The translations under genes and the position numbers were made by a program. Shown here piece by piece: positions 1-5,876 of a DNA stretch of 15,756 nucleotides (position 1 is the stretch's first letter; every line of letters starts with the position of its first letter). Under the pieces are notes generated by a model that was given only the letters and a program-made list of their open reading frames with translations, was not told the origin of the DNA and did not search any database. This DNA comes from Candidatus Omnitrophota bacterium (GTDB lineage Bacteria; Omnitrophota; Gorgyraeia; JABMQH01): NCBI GenBank assembly GCA_026387595.1, contig JAPLLL010000090.1, positions 1-15,756 on the forward strand, given 5' to 3'.

Positions 1-1
1 G

Positions 2-1117
2 GAGCTTATCAAAAAAATAGCGTTTTACAAGGCGATCCTCGAAAGCGAAAAGAAGGTTTCTGAGATAATAGTGAAAGAGACCGGCGAGCTTAAAGAAAAA
101 TACGGCGACGCGCGCAGGACCGAGATCCTTTCCGAAGCGGAAGAACTTTCGGTTGAGGACCTGATAGCCGAAGAAGACGTTGTTATCACAATAAGCCACT
201 CAAGCTACATAAAGAGGCTGCCGGTCAGCGCGTACAGGAAGCAGAAACGCGGGGGCAAGGGCGTGACAGCGGCGGACATGAAGGAAGAGGATTTTATAGA
301 GCACCTGTTTATCGCCTCAACGCACGACTATATACTGTTCTTTACGAACAAGGGCCGCGTGCATTGGGTTAAGGTCTATGACATACCGCAGGCCTCAAGG
401 CAATCGCGCGGCAAGGCGATAGTTAACCTGATACAACTCGAGCAGGGCGAGACGATAAGCGCCTACATCCCTGTGCGGGAATTTAAAGAGGGCAACTATC
501 TAGTAATGGCGACAAAGCAGGGCACGATAAAGAAGACCGCATTAACCGCATTTGCGAACCCGAGAAAGGGCGGCATCATAGGCATCACGCTCGATAAGGA
601 TGATGAGTTAATAAAAGTAGAATTGACCGACGGCCACAAGGAACTATTCCTTGCGACGAAGGAAGGCAAGGCGATACGGTTCCCCGAGGACCATGTCAGG
701 GACATGGGCAGGGGCGCCAAGGGCGTGCGAGGCATACGGCTCGGGAAGAAAGACACGCTCATCGCAATGGCAGTGGTTGAAAAGGATGCCACGCTTCTTA
801 CCGTCACCGACAACGGATTCGGGAAACGCACCGATTTTTCCGAATACAGGGTCCAATCAAGGGGCGGGAAAGGCATCATCAATATAAAGGCAAGCAAGAA
901 AAACGGCCTTGTTGTATGCGTAAAAACCGCAACCGACAAAGACGAATTCATGGTCATCACCGAACAGGGCATGATCGTGCGCTGCGCGATTAAAGACATA
1001 CGCGCTACTGGCCGCTCAACGCAGGGCCAGGGCGTGCGGCGCATGAAACTTGACGCAAAAGACAGAGTTGCCTCGATAGCAAGAGTTATTGCCGAGGAAG
1101 AAGCAGAAGAAGCGTAA
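2..1117 (+). CDS. gyrA: DNA gyrase subunit A, C-terminal part (5' end outside window)
   Basis: The frame is open from base 2 with no start codon, so the breakage/reunion domain lies upstream; about 371 residues remain. What is left is the end of the coiled-coil/tower region followed by the C-terminal DNA-wrapping beta-propeller. The decisive motif is the GyrA box QKRGGKG at 242-262, which is characteristic of GyrA and lacking or degenerate in ParC. Further blade repeats follow, with recurring G-[KR]-G-[IV]-[RK]/N-I segments such as RGAKGVRG and SRGGKGII. The protein ends in an acidic Glu/Ala-rich tail, common in GyrA. In the cell, GyrA pairs with GyrB to introduce negative supercoils. The stop codon is one base before a tRNA-Glu-like fragment, so tRNA-Glu was probably once directly downstream of gyrA. 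Confidence 0.97.
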   Translation, partial: ELIKKIAFYKAILESEKKVSEIIVKETGELKEKYGDARRTEILSEAEELSVEDLIAEEDVVITISHSSYIKRLPVSAYRKQKRGGKGVTAADMKEEDFIEHLFIASTHDYILFFTNKGRVHWVKVYDIPQASRQSRGKAIVNLIQLEQGETISAYIPVREFKEGNYLVMATKQGTIKKTALTAFANPRKGGIIGITLDKDDELIKVELTDGHKELFLATKEGKAIRFPEDHVRDMGRGAKGVRGIRLGKKDTLIAMAVVEKDATLLTVTDNGFGKRTDFSEYRVQSRGGKGIINIKASKKNGLVVCVKTATDKDEFMVITEQGMIVRCAIKDIRATGRSTQGQGVRRMKLDAKDRVASIARVIAEEEAEEA

Positions 1118-1118
1118 G

Positions 1119-1215
1119 CCCGACCCCGTCGTCTCCCGCCTCAAATAGGCGGCCGACCATCGGGTGCGGGATCCCGCCCCTTGCGGATACTACTGGGCGG
1201 GGCAGCCTGGTCTAG
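1119..1215 (+). pseudogene. Split copy of the 5' end of tRNA-Glu
   Basis: Bases 1119-1133 are identical to 1470-1484, and 1203-1215 are identical to 1485-1497. Together they reproduce the start of the intact tRNA-Glu (acceptor 5' strand, D stem and D loop) plus three bases before it. In this copy the two blocks are separated by a 69-base hairpin-rich insert (1134-1202), and the copy ends at the D loop. It cannot make a tRNA. It is best read as what was left when sequence entered the tRNA-Glu gene and an intact gene was rebuilt downstream. The identity is seen directly; the order of events is inferred. Confidence 0.85.
1134..1202. repeat. GC-rich palindromic insert inside the tRNA-Glu 5' fragment
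   Basis: This 69-base segment interrupts an otherwise exact tRNA-Glu 5' sequence. It holds a 6-bp hairpin (CCGCCT at 1136-1141 with AGGCGG at 1147-1152), a perfect 12-base palindrome GCGGGATCCCGC at 1166-1177, and a 7-bp stem (CCCGCCC at 1173-1179 with GGGCGGG at 1195-1201). It has no credible ORF. It resembles REP-like or MITE-like palindromic elements, and a related CCCGCC/GGCGGG hairpin occurs before pyrR at 11549-11565. Mobility is inferred only from its position within a known gene sequence. Confidence 0.6.
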
Positions 1216-1227
1216 AATATTGTGTAA

Positions 1228-1497
1228 ATGTATTACGTTTATATAATAAAGAGCTCGAAGGATAGCCGGCATTATATAGGTTATACAAATAATCTAGAGA
1301 GAAGGTTGAGTGAACACAATAAGGGGAAGTCGAAATCTGTAATGCGCAGAGGGCCGTTTACAATAGTCTATTACGAAACTATAAAAACTGAAATAGACGC
1401 TATTCACAGAGAAAAACAGATCAAAAGCTATAAAGGTGGCAAAGCTTTTAAGCGATTGTTAAGTAAGAACCCGACCCCGTCGTCCAGCCTGGTCTAG
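1228..1497 (+). CDS. Small GIY-YIG domain nuclease-like protein overlapping tRNA-Glu
   Basis: This 89-residue single-domain GIY-YIG protein resembles the UPF0213/YhbQ group. Tyr3-Val-Tyr5 forms the GIY-like element and Tyr16-Ile-Gly18 the YIG element; Arg25 is a likely catalytic Arg and Glu50 (YYE) a possible metal ligand. The in-frame codon before the ATG is TAA, so the start is fixed, but there is no visible Shine-Dalgarno sequence. The last residues, from about Pro82, and the TAG stop are encoded by the 5' part of the tRNA-Glu gene, so the C-terminus was probably set by insertion. The ORF fills nearly all of the 254 bases between the two copies of the tRNA 5' sequence. It may drive its own insertion by cutting DNA, but that is inference; YhbQ-type relatives are poorly characterised and activity is unproven. 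Confidence 0.85.
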   Translation: MYYVYIIKSSKDSRHYIGYTNNLERRLSEHNKGKSKSVMRRGPFTIVYYETIKTEIDAIHREKQIKSYKGGKAFKRLLSKNPTPSSSLV

Positions 1498-1547
1498 GAC
1501 ACGTGCCTTTCACGCACGCGACGCGAGTTCAAATCTCGCCGGGGTCG
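1473..1547 (+). tRNA. tRNA-Glu (anticodon TTC)
   Basis: A complete cloverleaf can be drawn by hand. The acceptor stem is GACCCCG (1473-1479) with CGGGGTC (1540-1546); the D stem is GTCC (1482-1485) with GGAC (1497-1500). The anticodon stem CGTGC/GCACG (1502-1506, 1514-1518) carries loop CTTTCAC, giving anticodon TTC at 1509-1511. The T stem GCGAG/CTCGC (1523-1527, 1535-1539) has loop TTCAAAT. The discriminator base is G1547 and CCA is not encoded. No obvious promoter lies directly upstream, where the GIY-YIG ORF now sits, so expression may depend on transcription from gyrA or from within the inserted segment. Confidence 0.96.
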
Positions 1548-1667
1548 TTCTACTCCGCCGCTCAAATATGGAAAAATTCCGGTGGGGCTTCGAAGGAACT
1601 TGCAAGTTCTGCGTAGCCCTACCAGTGCGACCAATTAACGAAGGGCGTAGCAGACTCGCCGGGGTCG
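1548..1667. repeat. Palindromic segment ending in a copy of the tRNA-Glu 3' end
   Basis: Bases 1655-1667 (CTCGCCGGGGTCG) exactly repeat 1535-1547, the T-stem 3' strand, acceptor 3' strand and discriminator of tRNA-Glu. The 107 bases between hold a strong potential hairpin: the perfect palindrome GAACTTGCAAGTTC (1596-1609) nested inside an 8-bp stem (1582-1589 with 1615-1622, one G-T pair). A GCGTAG word occurs twice (1611-1616 and 1645-1650). No ORF is convincing. A direct repeat of a tRNA 3' end is the classic trace of integration at a tRNA gene, which regenerates the tRNA and leaves a partial copy at the far boundary. No integrase is present, so this would be a non-autonomous or decayed element. 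Confidence 0.65.
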
Positions 1668-1704
1668 CCAGTAAATCCCTTCTCCTCCCTCACACAAATT
1701 TTCA

Positions 1705-1732
1705 TTGACGGAATAAAATAATGTGATAAAAT
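1705..1732 (+). promoter_or_regulatory. Sigma-70 type promoter of the arsenic operon
   Basis: A -35 box TTGACG (1705-1710) is followed 16 bases later by a -10 box TAAAAT (1727-1732). Matches to consensus are 5/6 and 5/6. The -10 box runs directly into the inverted-repeat operator at 1731-1758, so bound regulator would block RNA polymerase. Confidence 0.75.
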
Positions 1733-1758
1733 AGTTATGAACATGCGTTCATAACTAT
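1731..1758. promoter_or_regulatory. Perfect 12-bp inverted-repeat operator of the arsenic operon
   Basis: ATAGTTATGAAC (1731-1742) and GTTCATAACTAT (1747-1758) are perfect inverted repeats around ATGC. The core TGAAC-N4-GTTCA resembles ArsR/SmtB-family operators, which carry a TGAA-N-TTCA core, yet no ArsR-type gene lies here; the adjacent regulator is a DUF134 protein. The site overlaps the -10 box and start region and ends one base before the ribosome-binding site at 1759-1764. The same symmetry could also form an RNA hairpin in the 5' leader. Confidence 0.8.
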
Positions 1759-1769
1759 AGGAGGCTACA

Positions 1770-2102
1770 TTGAGGCCTAAGAAAACCAGATGGGTTAAGT
1801 GCGCTCCGGGTGAGCGCTGTTTTAAGCCACAATGCAAGCCGTTAAGCAAGTGCGAAAAGGTTTATTTGTCTCTTGATGAGTTTGAAGCTGTGCGACTAGC
1901 TTGCCTTGAAGGATTAAAACAGCTCAAAGCGGCAAAGTTAATGAAAGTTTCCCGACCGACGTTTTCAAGAATTTTAACTTCTGCTCAAAAGAAGATCGCA
2001 GATGGGTTAGTGAATATTAAAGCTATTCGTATCGAAGGGGGTTGTTGTCAGATTATCAAGAGGGTCAAAAAACGGAAGAATCAGGAAGATTATATTAAAT
2101 GA
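1770..2102 (+). CDS. DUF134 family putative DNA-binding regulator, Cys-rich
   Basis: A TTG start at 1770 is supported by AGGAGG at 1759-1764, five bases upstream. The 110-residue product matches DUF134/UPF0251: an LSLDEFEAVRLACLEGL segment, a sigma-region-4-like helix-turn-helix (about residues 45-75, VSRPTFSRIL) and the conserved ALRIEGG-like end (AIRIEGG here). Residues 11, 17, 22 and 28 are Cys, and a Cys pair follows near residue 91. Such thiols could bind As(III) or another metal. As first gene of an arsenic operon, just after a perfect palindromic operator, it is the obvious candidate repressor or sensor. The family is known only as predicted DNA-binding proteins, so the role is inferred. 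It overlaps the next gene by ATGA. Confidence 0.85.
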   Translation: MRPKKTRWVKCAPGERCFKPQCKPLSKCEKVYLSLDEFEAVRLACLEGLKQLKAAKLMKVSRPTFSRILTSAQKKIADGLVNIKAIRIEGGCCQIIKRVKKRKNQEDYIK

Positions 2103-3166
2103 TAATAACTAATTTACTTATTGCAGGTATAAAAGCCGTAATAGAGTATGTTTCTGCTCATGTTTTAACGTGCCTTGTCCCGGCATTTTTTATTGCAGGC
2201 GCCATGTCGGCTTTGCTTCCGAAAGAAAAAATTATTCAATACCTCGGACAGAAAGTCCCAAAGTATAAGGCATACCCCTTATCAATTGTCGCAGGCCTAA
2301 TGCTGGCAGTATGTTCTTGTACAATCTTACCCTTATTCGCAGGGATAAAAAAGAAAGGCGCAGGCATAGGTCCTGCCTTAGCTTTCCTATATACTGCCCC
2401 TGCAACTAATATAATGGCTATTCTTTTTACCGGAAGTGTTTTAGGATGGAACTTCGCTCTAGCCAGAATAATCCTGTCTGTTACTTTTGCGAGTCTAATT
2501 GGCATAATAATATCTACGCTGTTTAAGAAAGAAGATATAGAGGAGGAGGCTCAAGCAGCTCCCGCTATCATAAGCGCCGAAGCCAAGGGCACGGAAAAGT
2601 TGCCTTTCTTCCAGAAGCACAGGCTCATCATGTTCTTCGCCACACTCTTAGCCATTCTTATCGTAGGGACGAGGGTAAATGGCTACTTAAGATATAGCGG
2701 CATATCAGTCTTGGTAATTATCTTGGCAATATTGGCCAAATTATTATTTACAAAAGAAGAAACCAGGGCATGGCTTTCTGAAACATGGAGTTTCACTAAG
2801 AAGATATTTCCGCTGCTTTTAGGTGGTATTTTTATCGCAGGGGTCTTAACAAAGCTATTACCCCAGAACTTCCTTGCGACCTTTATGGGTAAGAATACAA
2901 TAGCTGCTAATCTTATTGCTGCATTATTCGGAGTGTTCATGTATTTCCCGACGTTGGTAGAAGTTCCTATGGCAAAAATGTTCTTAGGCCTTGGGATGGC
3001 GAAGGGGCCGCTATTGGCATATCTGCTCGCGGACCCTGTTATCTCGTTGGCAAGCATCCTTGTGGTGAGAAAATTTATAGGGAACAAAAGAACGCTTGCA
3101 TATGTAGGATTAATTATAGTATTCACAACCATTTCAGGCTTGATATACGGGGCAATAGTTCACTGA
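2099..3166 (+). CDS. COG0701/UPF0718 family permease (ArsP-like)
   Basis: This 355-residue polytopic membrane protein has about eight to ten hydrophobic segments in two halves, joined by a charged linker near residues 140-170. The first half carries the family signature around AVCSCTILPLFAGI followed by GAGIGPALAFLYTAPATN; the second has PTLVEVPMAKMFLGLGM and LADPVISLASIL. COG0701 includes ArsP, an exporter of trivalent organoarsenicals, and SO_0444-type metal permeases. The Cys pair CSC in a membrane helix could bind thiophilic substrates. It starts inside the DUF134 stop (ATGA), so the two are translationally coupled. Given the neighbours, export of an organic or inorganic arsenical is most likely, but substrate cannot be read from sequence alone. 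Confidence 0.85.
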   Translation: MIITNLLIAGIKAVIEYVSAHVLTCLVPAFFIAGAMSALLPKEKIIQYLGQKVPKYKAYPLSIVAGLMLAVCSCTILPLFAGIKKKGAGIGPALAFLYTAPATNIMAILFTGSVLGWNFALARIILSVTFASLIGIIISTLFKKEDIEEEAQAAPAIISAEAKGTEKLPFFQKHRLIMFFATLLAILIVGTRVNGYLRYSGISVLVIILAILAKLLFTKEETRAWLSETWSFTKKIFPLLLGGIFIAGVLTKLLPQNFLATFMGKNTIAANLIAALFGVFMYFPTLVEVPMAKMFLGLGMAKGPLLAYLLADPVISLASILVVRKFIGNKRTLAYVGLIIVFTTISGLIYGAIVH

Positions 3167-3175
3167 TAGGTAAAA

Positions 3176-3340
3176 ATGACAATCAAAAAAACCGTTAATC
3201 TCACGGAGGGCGACTTACTTAAAGTAGAGCAGATTGCTCTTGATCGCGATAAAGAAGGAGCGCTGGATTTCATCATAGAAGTGATCAAGAAACAAATTGA
3301 CCGGGAAAACGCCGCAAAGATGAAAAGAGAAAATATATAA
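3176..3340 (+). CDS. Small 54-residue protein of unknown function in the arsenic operon
   Basis: The ORF starts at ATG 3176, nine bases after the permease stop, and ends at TAA 3338-3340, 13 bases before arsE. The product is highly charged and lacks Cys and membrane segments. An N-terminal strand-like stretch (TIKKTVNLTEGD) is followed by two predicted helices, an outline that recalls short ribbon-helix-helix proteins but is not enough to assign one. Its in-register position and tight spacing support it being real; the upstream AGG is a weak ribosome-binding site. It may be a second regulator or an accessory to the permease. Confidence 0.6.
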   Translation: MTIKKTVNLTEGDLLKVEQIALDRDKEGALDFIIEVIKKQIDRENAAKMKRENI

Positions 3341-3353
3341 CAGGGGGAATAGG

Positions 3354-3587
3354 GTGAAAATCGAAATATTAGGAGTAGGTTGCCCCAAGTGCAAACAACT
3401 TACCGCTAACGCTGAGGCGGCGGTTAAAGAGCTTAATATCCAAGCCGAGATCGGCAAGGTGACTGATATTGATAAGATTACCGAATACGGCGTGATGATG
3501 ACACCGGCCTTGGCGGTTGACGGTACCGTTGTATCAGCTGGTAAGGTATTAAGTAAAGACGAGATCAAGAAGATCATTTCAAAATAG
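3354..3587 (+). CDS. arsE: ArsE-like thioredoxin-fold protein (TM0996/MTH895 type)
   Basis: This 77-residue small thioredoxin or glutaredoxin-like protein has a GTG start and AGGGGG six bases upstream. The redox motif is Cys10-Pro-Lys-Cys13 just after the first strand, and the cis-proline element is the MTPAL segment. In the known arsEFG operon of Shewanella, ArsE and ArsF together reduce nitroaromatic arsenicals to aminoaromatic forms, which ArsG exports. Here the gene lies directly before arsF- and arsG-like genes, which is why the arsE name is used; on its own it would only be called a cytoplasmic thioredoxin-family protein. Confidence 0.8.
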   Translation: MKIEILGVGCPKCKQLTANAEAAVKELNIQAEIGKVTDIDKITEYGVMMTPALAVDGTVVSAGKVLSKDEIKKIISK

Positions 3588-3597
3588 GGAGGAAAAA

Positions 3598-4023
3598 CTG
3601 AAGAAATTAGTTCTCGTTCTTCTGACGGCTGTTGCGGTAATTAGCGTAAATTTTTCAGCTTTTGCCGATCAGAATGAACCCTCAACCAAAGCTATTGCCT
3701 ATTATTTCCACGGGGCATTTCGCTGTCCTACCTGCCATAAACTTGAACAGTATTCAAAGGAAGCCATAGAAACCAATTTCAAGGATGCACTTGCATCGGG
3801 AAAGTTGGAGTTTAAGACCATTAATGTGGATGAGAAAGGCAACGAACATTATGTAAGTGATTACCAGCTGTATACTAAATCGCTTATTTTATCTTTAGTT
3901 AAAGACGGCAAAGAAGTAAAGTGTAAAAATCTTGATAAGATTTGGGAATACGCTGGTAATAAGCAAAGATTTATTGATTATGTGAAGAGCGGAGTTGCCG
4001 ATTTATTGAAGGAAGCCGAATGA
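3598..4023 (+). CDS. arsF: ArsF-like exported nitroreductase subunit, apparent CTG start
   Basis: The reading frame is open upstream of its first ATG (3805), and the true start appears to be CTG at 3598, with GGGAGG (3587-3592) five bases before it. This adds a clear signal peptide: Lys-Lys, a hydrophobic core, and a likely cut after AFA (residues 21-23). The mature part holds a CxxC motif, Cys43-Pro-Thr-Cys46, on a thioredoxin-like fold, fitting ArsF-family proteins (about 140 residues). With ArsE it is expected to act on nitrophenyl arsenicals, possibly by electron relay across the membrane through ArsG. Starting at 3805 would lose both the signal and the CxxC. It overlaps arsG by ATGA. Confidence 0.8.
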   Translation: MKKLVLVLLTAVAVISVNFSAFADQNEPSTKAIAYYFHGAFRCPTCHKLEQYSKEAIETNFKDALASGKLEFKTINVDEKGNEHYVSDYQLYTKSLILSLVKDGKEVKCKNLDKIWEYAGNKQRFIDYVKSGVADLLKEAE

Positions 4024-4709
4024 CAGAAATCTTTATAGGTTTTGCATCGGCATTGTGGCTGGGCGTGTTAACTTCAATAAGCCCATGTCCTTTAGCCAGT
4101 AACGTGGCTGCCATTTCTTTTTTATCCAAGAAGATAACCCATCCGTTTCTTGTGTTCATTTCAGGATTGGCTTACACGCTTGGCAGAATGACATCTTACG
4201 CGATCCTGGGATGGATTATCATCAATTCTCTTTTAAGCGTTCCCCAAGTTGCTCAGTTTTTACAGAAATACATGGGCAAAGCTTTGGGGCCGCTATTAAT
4301 TCTTACCGGAATTATTTTACTGGAAATAATAACTATTCGCTTGCCGGGGGTCTCACTTTCACAAAAACATCATACCAGGCTTGCGGAGTCCGGTGCTCCG
4401 GGTGCTTTTTTACTTGGGTTTATTTTTGCGCTGGCGTTTTGTCCAATTTCGGCGGCGCTATTCTTTGGTAGTCTTATTCCTTTGGCGCACAATAGCAAGG
4501 TCGGAACTTTGTTGCCGTTCGTTTACGGGGTGGGGACAGGCCTTCCGGTGCTTCTGTTCGCGGTAGCTATAGCCCTTGGTGTTACCTCATTGAGCCGTTG
4601 GTTCCGCAAGATCACTAAGCTTGAATATTACACCCGCAGGATAACCGGCGTAATTTTTATCATTGTAGGATTGTATTATACCGGGATCTATATTTTTAAA
4701 CTATTTTAG
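4020..4709 (+). CDS. arsG: ArsG-like aromatic arsenical efflux permease
   Basis: This 229-residue membrane protein has six or so transmembrane segments and the CcdA/DsbD (LysE-like) architecture. A SISPCPLA motif in the first helix and a second motif AFCPISAALFFGSLIPL near residues 139-155 place Pro-flanked cysteines symmetrically in two halves, as in thiol-handling CcdA relatives. In Shewanella, ArsG exports trivalent aminobenzyl arsenicals. The gene is translationally coupled to arsF (ATGA) and followed by acr3. A general CcdA-like electron-transfer role feeding ArsF is the main alternative. Confidence 0.82.
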   Translation: MTEIFIGFASALWLGVLTSISPCPLASNVAAISFLSKKITHPFLVFISGLAYTLGRMTSYAILGWIIINSLLSVPQVAQFLQKYMGKALGPLLILTGIILLEIITIRLPGVSLSQKHHTRLAESGAPGAFLLGFIFALAFCPISAALFFGSLIPLAHNSKVGTLLPFVYGVGTGLPVLLFAVAIALGVTSLSRWFRKITKLEYYTRRITGVIFIIVGLYYTGIYIFKLF

Positions 4710-4748
4710 ATGGTTTCTAAAGACAAAAATTTTAATAGGAGACTGGCA

Positions 4749-5816
4749 ATGGAGTACTCCAGGCATGAAACAAAAGAATTAAAGCGCGAATTGTCGCTGA
4801 TGGATAAACTGCTTACGCCGCTTATATTCGCTGCGATGGGAACCGGGATCGCTTTGGGATATTTTGTTCCCGGCGTAACGAAAATTATATCCAATATGCA
4901 GGTCGGCACGACTTCGATCCCGATAGCCATAGGCCTTATCCTTATGATGTATCCGCCGCTTGCCAAGGTAAAATATGAAGAAATGGGGAAAGTATTCGAT
5001 AGGCCCAAATTACTCATCCTTTCCCTTGTGCAAAACTGGATAGTTGGCCCGCTGGTAATGTTTATCCTCGCAATAATATTCCTTAGGAATTATCCGGAGT
5101 ATATGATCGGCGTTATTTTAGTCGGTCTTGCGCGGTGTATCGCCATGGTCATGGTGTGGAATGAGCTTGCGGAAGGGGACAGGGAATTTGCCGTAGGGCT
5201 TGTTGCCTTTAACGCGTTTTTCCAGGTCTTGTTTTACGCCGCCTATATCTATCTATTTATTACTGTCGGCCTTAACTGGCTGGGGCTTGCAAAGGGTTTG
5301 AATATTAGCATCTCGATGGCCGAAGCGGCCAAAACAGTTCTTTTTTATCTGGGGATACCGTTTTTGGCAGGAATCCTGACGCGTGTTAGTCTTATTAATC
5401 TGAAAGGCAAGAAGTGGTTCGAAGATGTTTTTATTCCCAGGATAAGCCCAATGACTCTCATTGCGCTTTTGTTCACTATCATCGTCATGTTTTCACTTAA
5501 GGGGCAATATATCATACAGATGCCTTTTGATGTAGTAAGGATCGCCGTGCCGCTTATCATATATTTCTTCTTCATGTGGTTTGTTACGTTCTTCATTGCC
5601 CGGAAGATGAAGATCAATTATGGGCAAACAACGGCAGCCTCTTTTACCGCTGCAAGCAACGATTTTGAACTTGCCATCGCAGTGGCAGTCGCGATTTTCG
5701 GGATCAGTTCAGACCAGGCGTTTGCCACGGTTATCGGGCCCTTGATCGAAGTGCCGGCCCTTATAATACTTGTTAATGTCGCGCTAAGGTTCAAAAAGAA
5801 ATACTTTCATGGATAA
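4749..5816 (+). CDS. acr3: Acr3 arsenite efflux transporter
   Basis: This 355-residue protein has ten transmembrane segments of the BART/SBF superfamily. The Acr3 signature GLARCIAMVMVWNELA holds the conserved Cys (Cys130), and Glu334 in GPLIEVPAL matches the conserved essential Glu; AASNDFELAIAVA is also typical. It exports As(III) using the proton-motive force. The frame opens at ATG 4710 directly after the arsG stop, but ATG 4749 is preferred because AGGAG (4737-4741) lies seven bases before it and it gives the usual family length. It is the last gene of the operon; no arsenate reductase gene follows, so As(III) may arrive directly or ArsC may be elsewhere. Confidence 0.95.
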   Translation: MEYSRHETKELKRELSLMDKLLTPLIFAAMGTGIALGYFVPGVTKIISNMQVGTTSIPIAIGLILMMYPPLAKVKYEEMGKVFDRPKLLILSLVQNWIVGPLVMFILAIIFLRNYPEYMIGVILVGLARCIAMVMVWNELAEGDREFAVGLVAFNAFFQVLFYAAYIYLFITVGLNWLGLAKGLNISISMAEAAKTVLFYLGIPFLAGILTRVSLINLKGKKWFEDVFIPRISPMTLIALLFTIIVMFSLKGQYIIQMPFDVVRIAVPLIIYFFFMWFVTFFIARKMKINYGQTTAASFTAASNDFELAIAVAVAIFGISSDQAFATVIGPLIEVPALIILVNVALRFKKKYFHG

Positions 5817-5821
5817 AATAG

Positions 5822-5850
5822 TTGCCTAGGTAAGGTATTTCATATATAAT
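5822..5850 (+). promoter_or_regulatory. Promoter of the glycosyltransferase-to-lpxA gene run
   Basis: TTGCCT (5822-5827) and a perfect TATAAT (5845-5850) are separated by 17 bases, 27 bases before the next start codon. This is the only strong sigma-70-like promoter seen between acr3 and lpxA, and the genes after it are closely packed. Confidence 0.7.
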
Positions 5851-5876
5851 CGGGCTGGTAGAGCAAGGCAATAAAA

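Noticed and set aside
4710..4748. ATG at 4710 as the acr3 start
   Set aside because: It directly abuts the arsG stop with no ribosome-binding site, whereas ATG 4749 has AGGAG at proper distance and gives the family length.
5812..5823. GATAAAATAGTT repeated at 1725-1736 and 5812-5823, bracketing the arsenic operon
   Set aside because: A 12-base AT-rich match is expected by chance several times in a window this size, and one copy is part of the promoter/operator while the other includes the acr3 stop codon. Not enough to call island boundaries.
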